Shown piece by piece: positions 1-11,800 of a stretch of DNA of 64,000 nucleotides. Every line of letters begins with the position of its first letter. Position 1 is the first letter of the stretch. The stretch is taken from positions 5,048,001-5,112,000 of the forward strand of contig NC_089735.1 in assembly GCF_035083965.1 (NCBI RefSeq). Direction: 5' to 3'. Origin of the DNA: Branchiostoma lanceolatum. Taxonomy: Eukaryota > Chordata > Leptocardii > Amphioxiformes > Branchiostomatidae. Made by a program: the position numbers and the translations under genes. Under the pieces are notes generated by a model. The model searched no databases and was not told where the DNA came from. It saw only the letters and a list, made by a program, of their open reading frames with translations.

Positions 1-2290
1 AGGGTTTGAAAGGATTTTTTCTTCACAGTGAAAGGGTGTGGTCAAAAATGAGAGTATAAGACCCTGTTCATACTAAGCCTAATGTAACTGGTTAAAAGTC
101 TCAGCAAAAATTATGTGAGTTAGCAGTTATGAAAGACAGAACTTCATACTTGTAGATCAATCCATAACCTACTTCAGTCAGCCACAGGCACCTGGTTACA
201 GGTAAGTTGCCCCGAGTATCCCTCTGTTTGGCGTTGCTACGAAACATCAATAGAGTTGCGTTATTTTTGTTTGTTTGATTGATGTGATTTTAATTCGACT
301 TTGCCTATTAGACACATGCTTTCTCAAACCATGTTGAACTTTGCACATGCAACAAATGAATTGTACCTGTAGCATTCAGCCATGTCTTTGGAACCACATT
401 CTCTGACATATTCTTATGAGATGTCAAAAGAAACCTCAAGCATATCTAAATCCTTTTCATAGCACAGTATGTCACAGAATTTCATAAAAGGCGAAGAAGA
501 AGATGGAAACTGCAGAGAAAAAAGTGCAAGAAGAGTTGATTGAAACTTTGCTTGTTGGAATAATATCACATGTACTGTAGGTTGAGAGAAATGGGGCTCT
601 AGAGATTTAAACATTGTAGAAGACTTATAAAATGGGATTTCATAATGCATGTAAGAGAATCAACCAAAAGTGATGGATTATTTTTGTCAGATGCAGAGGC
701 CTCTGCTAAAATTGGAATATTAATAATTTAGCAGGCTTTAGAATCTTCATGATTCATTTCTTAAAGCTCATATTGGTTTGAAATGTGATTTTTGTAAATC
801 TAGTCTGCTGATTAGTCATCCTTAGAAGATAGGAAATACACGTTATAATTGAGTTTGTTAGCTTGGAGCAGCCACACCCACACCCACACCCTAGCATTTC
901 TCCCAGACCTTGGTTCAAAGCACAACCTTCTTATTCTTGAGACAGGCAAAAATTAAAACATCACAGAGACAAGTTGCTAGGCAGTTTTGAATGTGAATTT
1001 TCACTGAATAGGTAGGTGCTGTGGTTTTGTATAGCTGTAACGTTATAGCTTCTAGCAGCCCCTCCCCTGGTCAGGGCCCAATATGCCTCAACAGCGAGAG
1101 ATTTGTGTAACACAGGCTGTAAAACAAATAATTATTGTTGTATGCATTGTTGACAACAAGAGCAAGGTAAACAGGTGTCAGTCCCCTTTCTTTATAAACT
1201 GTTAAAGGGAAGAAAGGGTTTTACAGGGTTAGTGCATTTGAATGGTGGCGATTTTGTTTGTCCGTCAACTGCTTGTCCTGTAGTATGCATGTATGTATTG
1301 TGTTTGTAAGTTATACATGTACTTATAGGGCTAGGGGCTTGTGTACCTGTCCTGCTTATGTTACTGCTTTAATACTGTAGCTTGACTAAATAGCGTTCTG
1401 CCAGCCCCACCAGTGGGAGCTTGGAGCTTGTGTTCAACACAGGCTACTGCTTACTGCCCGGTTGTGGGGGGCATGTGCTTTGCTTATGTCGTATGGCTGT
1501 AAATGAAATACATTTGTACATGTAGTCATTATCTACTTCTAGTATTTGACTTTTATTGTGCATGTACATGTCCTACCTGACAAATTGTTAACTTTGTGTT
1601 CCCTATAGGACCCACATGTCATCAATGTAGGTAGTACTACTAATGTTTGATTTGTATGGTCAACACTTGTTTGTGTGTGTGTGTGTTAGGGTCAATGTAT
1701 ATTATAAAGAATATTAGAGCTTTGTTAAATTTTTTCTGTCCTTTGTCCCCTTATTGTTAGAAAAGAACTGTGACAAGCTATTTGCGGGACTTAAATGATG
1801 ATTTTTCCATTTCTAGTGTAATAACTGAACCCAACCAATATGATATCCTTGACCCAAGAGTCAACACAGTAGAATGATTTCTAAAACTGTAGAATGACCT
1901 TGGGCACAGTTGGAGTTTTGCTGTGTTTACTTGGACTTTCGCCAATCACGTAGTATGTGTCTTACTTTTGTACTTTGATTTTATGCACGATTTCCGTCCT
2001 TTTTATTTTTGCTTCACAAGCGGCTGAAACGCAAGTCACGATTCCCCCCCCCTTTTGCCCCCAGCTGTTGAAACAACTGTCAATTTGGTACAGTACTATG
2101 CCCTTTACCTCTCCCACCATTCTCTCTGAATAACACTAAAAGCTTTGTATGCAACTCATACAAGCATGGCCTTTAACAGATGATGGTGGACACCTATCAC
2201 GTGATTTTTTTATCCAATCAGGTCGCTTAGTCTCTACCAACACACTGTAAGGCGTGCTATGTGTATTGCTCTCGAATTTTCTATCTTGTG
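1..2290. other. Non-genic stretch, left edge
   Basis: I see no convincing exon here on either strand. The sequence is AT-rich with short open frames that look random. It has a small CCCACA-type simple repeat near 868-892 and a TG run near 1670-1685. It may be intron or 3' flank of a gene lying to the left of the window, but nothing in the sequence shows that. Confidence 0.5.
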
Positions 2291-2379
2291 AAGAATTGAT
2301 ATTGTTCTAAAAGACCCAAGTTCCACCAAACCGACACAGAGGGATATCTTCGTCGCTGGAAGGAGTTTCTTGTGCCCAG
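2291..2379 (+). other. Possible noncoding first exon
   Basis: The end of this stretch, GTGCCCAG followed by GTACGT, is a good splice donor. No long open frame precedes it, so it could be a 5' untranslated exon of a + strand transcript. SAMD8 is the next + strand gene, but the 6 kb gap makes the link speculative. A small exon-like ORF after a TTGCTAG acceptor (3321-3455) could be joined to it instead. The left boundary is a guess. Confidence 0.25.
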
Positions 2380-3320
2380 GTACGTCTGAACGTGTCGATT
2401 TTCACGTAGAAACATGTGCGACTTTGTACCTGCTTATAGCGAATTTCTCAATTTTAGCAATTTTACGTAGTTTTCAGCGGTCCAGTTTTCATTTTTCCAG
2501 CGTGGTCCGTTACAAAATTTTTGTCTCAGCGCAAAGTTAGTGTCTTTAACTTCTCAAAACTCAAATTGAACCACAGCGAACCACCCACAGATAACTCGCT
2601 AGAAGCGGTTGAACTCGACAAGGTTCAAGCCGCCTTTGAGAATATCCAAGATGGCGGCGTTGTTTACGAAGCTCTGTGCCATGTTTTGCATGCGTGAATG
2701 TTTCGGACTTTCCTTAATCATTGATCGATTCGATGATTACAAGGGATGCTTGGGCTCGACTGTGACGAAATTCAGACTATATAAAGTCTTGTTTGTTTCA
2801 TAAATATGATTAAATTCGACTGGAAATGCGTGTTTTGTAATGACGCCAGATGGGGGAGGGGGGCATGAACTCGTACGAATACATGTTCACCACGCGTATA
2901 CACCACACCATTTGTTACTAGTAATAATGTTTTATCTGTGTGCATGTGCTTACATAATGGACACATCTAGACCTTCTGGTGAAACGGTGTTGGTTTCCAG
3001 GATAGTTGGCCATTCTTACGGGAAACTTCAAACATATACAAAGAAGAATGGTATAAAGGTTGAGCCTCGTATGTGTATGCCTTGTTGCTGTGATTTATTA
3101 TGTTATAATATTTGTGTGTATGATCTAAGGATAACAGTATGGCTATTTCTGGAGAGAAAAGAATTGTGTAATGAACGTGGCAAACATGAACACATGCTAC
3201 ATAATTTGATCCCAGTTTGCACATGAAAACATTTCGATTTAGTTACATTTTATTTATTCATCAGCTTTCACTGTTGCTCGTCAATATATGTGTATATTTT
3301 TTTTCTTCTTTGCTAGTTTT

Positions 3321-3455
3321 ATGGATGCCAGCAATAAAGTGGCTGGGCCATATCTGCGAGTCAAGGACTGGAGTCAGATGCCACTAAGAACTGTTGACTC
3401 TGAGCGAAATTCTACAAGTCTGTGGAGCAGCTTCAACCTTCCATGGACATGTTAA
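3321..3455 (+). CDS. Small ORF, 44 codons, uncertain
   Basis: This ATG-to-TAA frame of 44 codons begins a few bases after a pyrimidine-rich tract ending in TTGCTAG, a plausible splice acceptor. It could follow the candidate exon near 2300. I do not recognise the peptide, which has no signal sequence or membrane segment. An AATAAA lies inside the frame at about 3334. It may be chance or an upstream ORF in an untranslated exon. Confidence 0.15.
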   Translation: MDASNKVAGPYLRVKDWSQMPLRTVDSERNSTSLWSSFNLPWTC

Positions 3456-3756
3456 CTGTTTTTGTGTAACTGAAGACTTTCAAATTTTTCAATGCAATTT
3501 CAGTAGGTGTATACATGATAGTGAACACTGTAACTAGTATAAGTATAAAGGTATGTACCATACGTTTGGTGTTCGGAACTTCCCCTCCAACCCCTGCGTT
3601 TTGACTTCAGTAGTTCTTTCTAGGATGTGTTGACTACTGTATTTTGACAAGATAACACAAATATGTTTCCTTCAATTTTAGCCTCACATCATTGCCTTGT
3701 CTAAGATTCAACTTTAGGCATGTAAGAAACCACGGTTTTCTTATATAAGTAAGGTA

Positions 3757-5790
3757 TTTATTGCACAAGAAAAATACTATTAGTGTTGAAGCCTTTTGCA
3801 TAGAATATGTTAACTATTATAGTGTAATTATTATTAAAAATCCATTTCCTGCAACTTCATGCCTCAGTCCGATTGATATGAGACACATGGGAAATCCCCC
3901 AAGTTCTTCTTACATATTGATAATAACTTTTACTCTACTAGTACATTGCATTGCACAGTACATTGAAGGTACAGCAGCATTCTTCACAAAGCACAATCTT
4001 CATCTTTAATGGGAATGGAAAATACACTCTAAGGTCTATTCATATACTACAATGATGGATCTACATGTACAGTCTGTCACAAACTGAAAGTGACCAAAGC
4101 GTACATGTATATTGAAACACAAAGTATTTTTAAATAAGAATAAGTATAATAAGAATAGGTAAGAACCTCTACACAACATCCCACTACATGTATTAGTACA
4201 TAATTAGATCAAGTTCAGAGAACACACACAGAGATCACACCTTTATCATTTACTCATGATTCATTCAATATCACTGGTCGGAATAAGTATGATACAGGCA
4301 ACAAAGGACATTCTAGGCTACACCATCATGCTCATATTTTCTAAACAATGACATCATCTGCATAGATACAACTAGATTGAAGAATCATAGCTTCTTATGA
4401 AGAGACTGAGTGTTGTGAAACATTACATGAAATGGATCAATTTTCATTTACATGTACTAGCTATTCATTCAATTCATTTACCCTGAGGAATCCAACACTT
4501 ACAAAATATTCTACAATCATTTGCAAATACAAAAATTTTGTTCACATCAAACTTAATTATCTACAATATTATAAAGCACCAGGTATATCAGGTACGCATA
4601 TCAAATAAGAACACATACTTCGATGTGCTTACTGATACTTGTATCCAGCAGGGATGAAAATCAACATGTTTTCATTGCTTCAGAAAGCACTAAACTGTCA
4701 ATGTGTGTTGTTTCAAAGACATTATAATTTATATACATATCCTTGGTTCAACCGTTGGTTGAAAGACTTTGACACATGCATGTGCATATGCATGACATTC
4801 ATCCTTGTGTAGACAGCATGATGCATCAACAGCTACATTGTATGGTCATAGCACTCATAGGTGCTGTGTAGATGCAGCAAGGGCTGGTAAAATCCCTACA
4901 GTGCCGATCCTCTGGAGCATACTATTAGTAAGAAACAAGGAAAATGCGTTCAAATGGACATAACAACAATTCCCAGTGGCAACAAGGTAAGTTATTCAAA
5001 ATGTCTAAAAGCCTATGAATAATACGTGGTAAATTTACACGCTATGCATATTTTTACAAACCTGAGAAAAACATGCCAGCCAGCAAGGACAAGTAATTTT
5101 AATCTTCGTCTGGAATCTGGATAGATATTCCTTTCAAACTAATGCACGATCATACAAATTTATACTCGCTAAGGTCTCTTAACAAACAGAATAAGAAACA
5201 CAAATTTATTTTTGTGGCTTCCTGGGTTCGTATCAATATAATTTAGACTACAAAAATCGTGTCCGAACTTGCACATGGTCGCGCCGGCCGTTCGCCCCCC
5301 TCCCCATTCCCCTCACTGACTACGGAGCAAAACTATCGCACGTTTGTACATTTTAACAATTCATATCAACGAAAATTGAACCACATATCACATCATTGAT
5401 CGTCTCAAGTTGTTAGAACGTAAAGTGAAGAGTTCCTCGATAGCTAGCTCGGCACGCAATTTGCGTAGTTTTGTAATCTTCCGAACGATACGGCTGCATT
5501 ACGATTTACATTCTATAAAGTGCCGATTAAACATGCAACTCTAAAATTATTACAACGTGAAAAAGTCAACACAAACCTGGTATATCCTGGGGACACGTAG
5601 CTGATCAGAAAACGCGTACAAGACGGTGAAAACAAGGACGTAAACAGCGATCACCGAGCGGCAGCCATTTTGAAAGTGTCACGGGAGCTCTGACGGACGA
5701 CCGCTCTCCGCGGTGACAAACAGCTCGAATGAGCGCGCCGGGCGTTTGACCGGGGAAACTTCCCGCCATGCATTGCGAGGCTTCCCCCAT
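3757..5790 (-). ncRNA. Possible two-exon minus-strand transcript from CpG promoter
   Basis: A GC-rich, CpG-rich block lies at 5280-5310 and 5640-5790. Reading the - strand from there, a donor (CCAG followed by GTTTGTG) ends a first exon at 5577. A pyrimidine tract ending in ACTAATAG gives an acceptor before 4921. TTTATT at 3757-3762 is AATAAA on the - strand and could end the transcript. The first exon has an ATG in good context, but it stops after five codons. A hydrophobic frame in the same exon has no in-frame ATG. I therefore call it noncoding or unresolved rather than a protein gene. Confidence 0.25.
5280..5790. promoter_or_regulatory. CpG-rich promoter-like block
   Basis: Base composition switches from AT-rich flanks to GC-rich sequence with many CpGs, for example CGCGCCGGCCG-type runs near 5280 and 5730. 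In animal genomes of this kind that usually marks a promoter. The nearest supported exon structures are the tentative - strand transcript to the left and SAMD8 to the right, so it could serve either or both. Confidence 0.4.
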
Positions 5791-8749
5791 CATCTGGCCT
5801 TTAACTTCTCAAGGTTCACCCCAGGCACCATTTTACCAAAATGACTTGACAGGTGCATCGATATCCAAGCAACAGGCAAAGCAGGGAATCTCTCACCTTT
5901 GAACTTTTTTGTATTTTTAGGCAAGCTAGACTACTTTTCCCTGAAGGAGTTTGGTACATGTAGCAGTGTTTTCATATTTTCCCTAAAGAAGTTTGGTAGC
6001 AGTGTTTTCATGGACCGCAGCACTCCCCCGGAATGAGTACAGTTCAAAGGTTTCATTCAAATGAGGTTGATGATACTTTGCATAAGGCAGCAGAAGTGTT
6101 TTGTCAGCACTGGTTGCACTAATAATGACATCATTCTCCCTGCTTTGGTAAACATGCCCTCTTTTATGTAATGGTGCGTAAAATATCTGACTACGCTACC
6201 AGGAAAACTACTTGATGAAGATAAAGATTAGAAAGTAAGTACCTGTAGCTGATCTTGATAGCTGCTAGGCACTGTGGCTGCAAGGTGCCTCTTCCTAGAT
6301 CCTTAACTGGATTCCAAGTAAGTTTTGAACATACAGTGCTGGTGGCATTAGTCATGCTTGCGCTGTTGATAAGTAAGAACAGCCTGATTTGGCATTTTGG
6401 TAGAAAGCAAGGATAGCTTTATCCTTAGGTGGCAGTTTGTTTTTCACTTGTTACACAAACCTGGTTACTGTATATGTTTGCATATTGGTTTTACCAATGA
6501 CTGTTGTTCAAAATGGGCAACGATGCCACAGTGACAGATATACCAGCTACTGGTATATCTGTTACTGTGGCATCGTTGCCCATTCACAAGTAAACCGCAA
6601 ATGGAAAAGTCACCCATGAGCTTTTCGTAAAATTTCTCCAAAAGGAGGGAATATGATTTGATTTTAGACAATGTGGTCTAGAAAAGCTGTCGTGCGTGTC
6701 AAATCTGTGTGGCCTAGTTCTACAAAAGATGTCGCCTGCATCATATGTGTGTGTCTTAGTTCTGAATGTAGGTTTTGAATGCTTGTTTGCACAGTTGCCT
6801 CTTAAGAGTTGAAGGCAGAACAAAAGATGCATTCTGTCTGGCATAGAAGTACCCTCAGAATAGTCCTACTTCCAGAAGTACCCATGCTTGCTTGAAGTTC
6901 CTTCATATTGTACCCATGTACTTAAAAAGTCAGGAATGTAGGATCCTTAAGTTGCTGGTCTGCGTGCTGCTAAGGAAAGGAAAATGTTGCTGGGGTAGTC
7001 TGGAAATGCCAGTAAGTGCTATAGATAATCAACAAGAACTTTCATATTGACTGTAGCCTCTACCAGGCCCCGCGGATGGCTGGAAAAATAGTAGAAATTG
7101 GCCAAATAGAGTGAATAGTATGCTAAGGTAAGGGAGTCAGCTACCGAGAGAGGGTGCAATATGCCATCCCCGGGTAGTTCAAACTTTGTGTCATACAGAA
7201 CTTGTGCTGTCAAGATATCAATGGTTATTCCCATACCGAAAGGGAAATCATTGTAGCAAGGATATGTCTTCAATGTCATTGGCAAGCAGGATAAGTAAAA
7301 ATAGAATGAATTGATTAAGAATTGATGAAATGAAGAAGAAAATTCAGCTTTTCTGTCTTAAAACGTTATGTGGAAGTTTTTGTTTACTTCAGCATGGGCT
7401 GCCAACTGTTAAACCTGTCCAGTGTCCAGAGTTGATTGGGCTTCAGCAGCATACATGCAATTGTTCTGTGAAACTGGTGGACCTCTATGAGTAGAGTATG
7501 GGTCTGATTCACCCTAAATGAAATATATATTACTATCAGTTTATTTGCCTGTAACACTGTTCACAAGCTAAGCAACTAACAGACAAACATATGCTGGTGA
7601 AAACATAGCTCCCCCGAGGACTTAGTACTTATGGTAGTTATGTACAAAAGGCCTTGTAGACTACTTGTTTTGTTTTCTGTCTTCTTGCTACAGGGTAGAG
7701 CCTACAGGTATGAATTACGAGTGTTTTGTATCAAGCTTATCTGTATGTTTCCTTTTGTTGTCTTCTACCATTCTGAGAATGTTTTGCTTTAGTCCTGTGG
7801 AAAGAGGAAGATTTTGTTTATAGAATTGAGTATCCATTGAATGTGCGCAGACATTAACACTTACTGAAACACAAGAAAGTAGACAACACACCGTTGAAGT
7901 AAACTGGTTACTCACAACAAGATTGGGCCTAAAAATACACTTAAAACTGATTTTTTTCCTGACCCTTGAAAATTCTCCTGGTGATATTTTTAGTAGCTTT
8001 TGGCAGATGTAATTATAACATGTGCCCAAAGATATTCCATATTTTCAGTGTTCAAGAAAGTGGCATTACTGTCATATCAAAATCCACCATCTTTCTTGGA
8101 AACCATTGATTGTATAACTATATGCACCACACCATACAAGAGGTCGTGGGTCAGTGGTATCGTTTACCTGTGTGTTCTAAAAGATATACATGTATATGTC
8201 TACCTTGCATAAACTAGGTATTACTTTAGGCAACATCAACACCGCTAGGGCTGTATTTATTGTCTGTGTTCCTCCTTTGAAATATTGATGTTTTTAGGTC
8301 GACGTATTTAGCATTCTGTATGCAGCCAGCTATACTTTCATAATAGACCATGCATGATAGATTAGCAATAGCAGATTCTTTTTTTGTCCCAACCACAAAA
8401 ACTTGATGACATAAGTATTAGATGACGCACCACACAGACTGCATGTCTTAAGAAGTTGGGAATGTTTATGCCGCATATATTATAACATTAACTTTTGGCC
8501 AGCATCTATTACAGGGAGCTTTTAGCCAGTTCAAATGGTTGATTCTGGACTCATTATTGTCAACAGATGCAGCTTACTGCTGAATGTGATTTCATTTTCC
8601 TACCATGTCATTCTTGTATGATCTATTGTGCTAAAGCCTAAAGTCATATTTACCTTGTATGTGTATGTATCTGTTATCAGGTATCTTGCATCATCCCCAG
8701 CTTGCAGTTTTTTACTGACCCTTGTACTATTGTATCTCCACAGTTATCC
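5791..8749. other. Non-genic stretch before SAMD8
   Basis: No exon is supported here except possibly unrecognised 5' untranslated sequence of SAMD8. The main structure is the long hairpin at 6512-6584, listed separately. The remaining open frames are short and have no family resemblance that I recognise. Confidence 0.4.
6512..6584. repeat. Perfect-looking 35-bp-stem hairpin
   Basis: Two arms of 35 bases (6512-6546 and 6550-6584) are reverse complements with a single mismatch and a loop of about 3 bases. The arms include TGCCACAGT and its complement. This is either a tiny palindromic MITE or a candidate small-RNA hairpin. The near-zero loop argues for a palindrome or foldback element rather than an animal pre-miRNA, which normally has a loop of 8 or more bases. 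Confidence 0.75.
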
Positions 8750-8809
8750 CATGACGTGGCCATTGTAAACAGGGGAGGTGAAAGGTTTCCACACGTCCCA
8801 GTCATCGCG

Positions 8810-11800
8810 ATGCAAACCTCGTTGGACGTCGAGGCAGGGGGGTCGCCCATCATGTTGTCGGCAGACGTCACAGAGTGGAGCACGGACGACGTCCGCCGGT
8901 GGATGGTGGAGAAGGGCTTCCAAGAGTACACGGAATTGTTATGCGACAGACATCGGCTGAACGGGGTAGCCCTGCTGTCGCTGACGGAAGAAGACTTGAG
9001 AGAGCCCCCGATTTCTATGCATGTGCTGGGCGACTTGAAGCGCCTGGTGGATGCTATAACGCAGCTTCGCCATGACACCTTCACGTTCCGCCCGAACATC
9101 CCAGATGGCCGCTCTAGCAGCGGAGATTCTAGCCCAACGCGATCGGACAGCCCGCGAGACATCTCGAAAACTCTGGAAACCCTGTCAGTCAAAATCAACA
9201 TGACTGACGCGGCGGAGAAGCCACACTTTCCGTCAGAGAAGTGGAAGACCTTTGTGGCGTTAGTCTACTTTTGTGGTATGATGATGCTGAACCCAATTTT
9301 TATAAATATAATTCATGAACGTGTTCCGGACAAGTCTGTGGAACCGCCGCTTCCAGATGTGTTCTTTGATTACTTCGACAGAGTTGTCTGGGCGTTCTCT
9401 GTGTGCGAAATTGCGGGAATGATAAACTCAGCACTTTTGCTAATAGTCTGGTTTCTTCACAAACACAAGTAAGTGATTTTATTTGTTTTCCCACAATTTT
9501 GCTTGTGAATATACTGTAAATGTTGAATTGTTTGCGGTGGTTTGATATTCACAGTTTTCAAGATGACCTCTTCAACGCAAACTTCAAAGCACCGCAAAAA
9601 GGCTTGTTCTGTCTTCTGCCCGCCTACCCCATTGTTTCAGCCACAAACTTTAAACCACCGCAAACACTCCATCTTCTCCATTCTGCGAAATTAAATCCTT
9701 GCGAACTTAGAGGCAGGTTGTTTGCACATGACGTCAGAGCTGCCATTCTGGTTGGTTGAAACTTGAACCTGGAAGAGTTAGGCCTATAGTTATAATGTAT
9801 ATTTAAATTTTGCATGTGTGTAAAATTAAGATGATGGGACTGATAAATATTCAAATTTCCAAGGTTTAGCCATCCAGCAATATTTATGTGGCATCATCAG
9901 TTGGAACTAACAAGTGAAGTCCCAACAAAATAAAGACATTGTGCCTTTTCCTTACTTGTTGGAGATCGTAACAATTACAACTTTGCTCAGCTGTGTTCTT
10001 TGCACTTTTGACCTTTTGACTTTGGTTTTTGGTTCTGATTATTTGTCAAGGCAAACTAGAATAAATCTTGCTCACATTTTATGTTGTTACATTGTGCTTA
10101 CATCTGTTTGCCCATCTAGCTATTATCCATCTAACTATAGGAGTGTCAAAAGTTGTCTTTCTCTGTATCCTACGTTCCTAGTACTTCTTAAGGGTTTTTG
10201 CTCAAGGTGTGGAAATCTCTATCTCCCACAGCATCGTTTCTACATGTAGCATTTCAGCAATCAGTGTAGTATTTGCTTTTTGGTTAATGTTCAACTAGTT
10301 GCACAATGGTCTTAGTTGGCTACTGAATTCAGAAAGGTTTGCATGATCACAGCTACCAGTATTTCACAAGTGTTACCCTCCCATGACATGGTAAACTGGA
10401 ACGTCTGAGTAACATGTTACAAGTGTCAGAAAAAAAGAGATTATTCTGGCCTTGGATCTGAAAACTGTCTGAAAGATATCTTAAACATTGTGAAGGTTGA
10501 TTGATCACTGATGGTTAATCATCTCGTATTGCAATAGGGATGATAGTTTGCTTTCTGAAACAAGTTTTAACTGTAATTTCCAACACAAAAATTGGACTTA
10601 ACCAAATTTTCGTCTGTACAACACCAGTCTTTGTCAAGGAATGAGCAAAAGTTTGATTTGTTTGATATTGTATGGTGTCATTGGTGTGTTTGCAGTAATG
10701 TAACTTTTAACATACCAAAATGTGTGATAACCTACTCTTCCATGTCAAGAAATGTTCCTCACTTGTATTTCTGTCAACATGCAAAATTTTTTACTCTACA
10801 TATAATTTAGAATTCCAGATGATGAATTAGTTATTTTCTAGAGTCTCTGAATCATTGTCCATTAACCATCACCATCTTGGATCTATGCACTCCACCAGCA
10901 TGGCAGAAGTGATGTATTTGTAAGTTGTGATCAGGTATTTAGGGATGTTCCTGTATCTCAATTGGTAGCAGCCTCACAGTTGAGCTCCTGATTGCCAATA
11001 ACTGGGAAACCCAGGTTCAAACCCTGGGTCAGAACATCTCAGTTGAGGCTGCAACCATCTTTAAGCTGGCGTCACAATTCATGCGAGCATCGGCCGATTT
11101 TGTAGATCGCCGGGAGCTCGCCGAATTTTTAATTCGCCCGAGCGTCGACCGTATTTTTCGCTGAAAACCTGCCCCGTCACAAATTGAACGGAGCTCGGGC
11201 GACGTCCGTCGAACACTAATAATCATAAATCCCACATGAGACAGTACCATCTCTTGGACATGGACGAGGTCAGAATCAAATGGCCTGGTAACAATCTCAA
11301 ATTTGGACCAACTTTACTTTCTGAGTTGTGGCAAATCTGTAGGACACAAGTGAAGTAGGTGGGCACACTGAAAATAATAACATAAACAGGAATTTTGTTA
11401 AAGACCAATCAAAATACAAGCGCAGGAGCCACAAAGTCAACAGATCAGTCGTTTAACCCCGATCCAAACATTTTCACCAAATAGAAATCGACCGAAGCTC
11501 GGGCGAACGCCGTCCGAGCTTCGACCGACCGTTGATAAGCCTATCGACGCCCTGCCGACGCCTGGGCGTGCCTCGGCAGACAAACATAGATCTATAATGA
11601 CTCAGTGGACTTTCAACTAGTCATTTTGTGGAGAAATGAGAAAGGAAGTGAAGTCAAACCTCAAAAGTCAAGCCCCAGTTCATTAATATACAAATTGAAA
11701 CATCCAAACCAATACCAAAAAAGAAACAATAAGCATTGTCTTCGGTGTCCACATTTTATTTATAATAATTTTTTCAATGAAAATTTAACTTTGCATTGAA

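Noticed and set aside
5605..5793. 62-codon minus-strand ORF in the CpG island
   Set aside because: Its composition reflects GC-rich promoter sequence, and its ATG is not in a context supported by splicing.
8677..9201. 174-codon minus-strand frame
   Set aside because: It is antisense to the SAMD8 first exon and has no recognisable domain.
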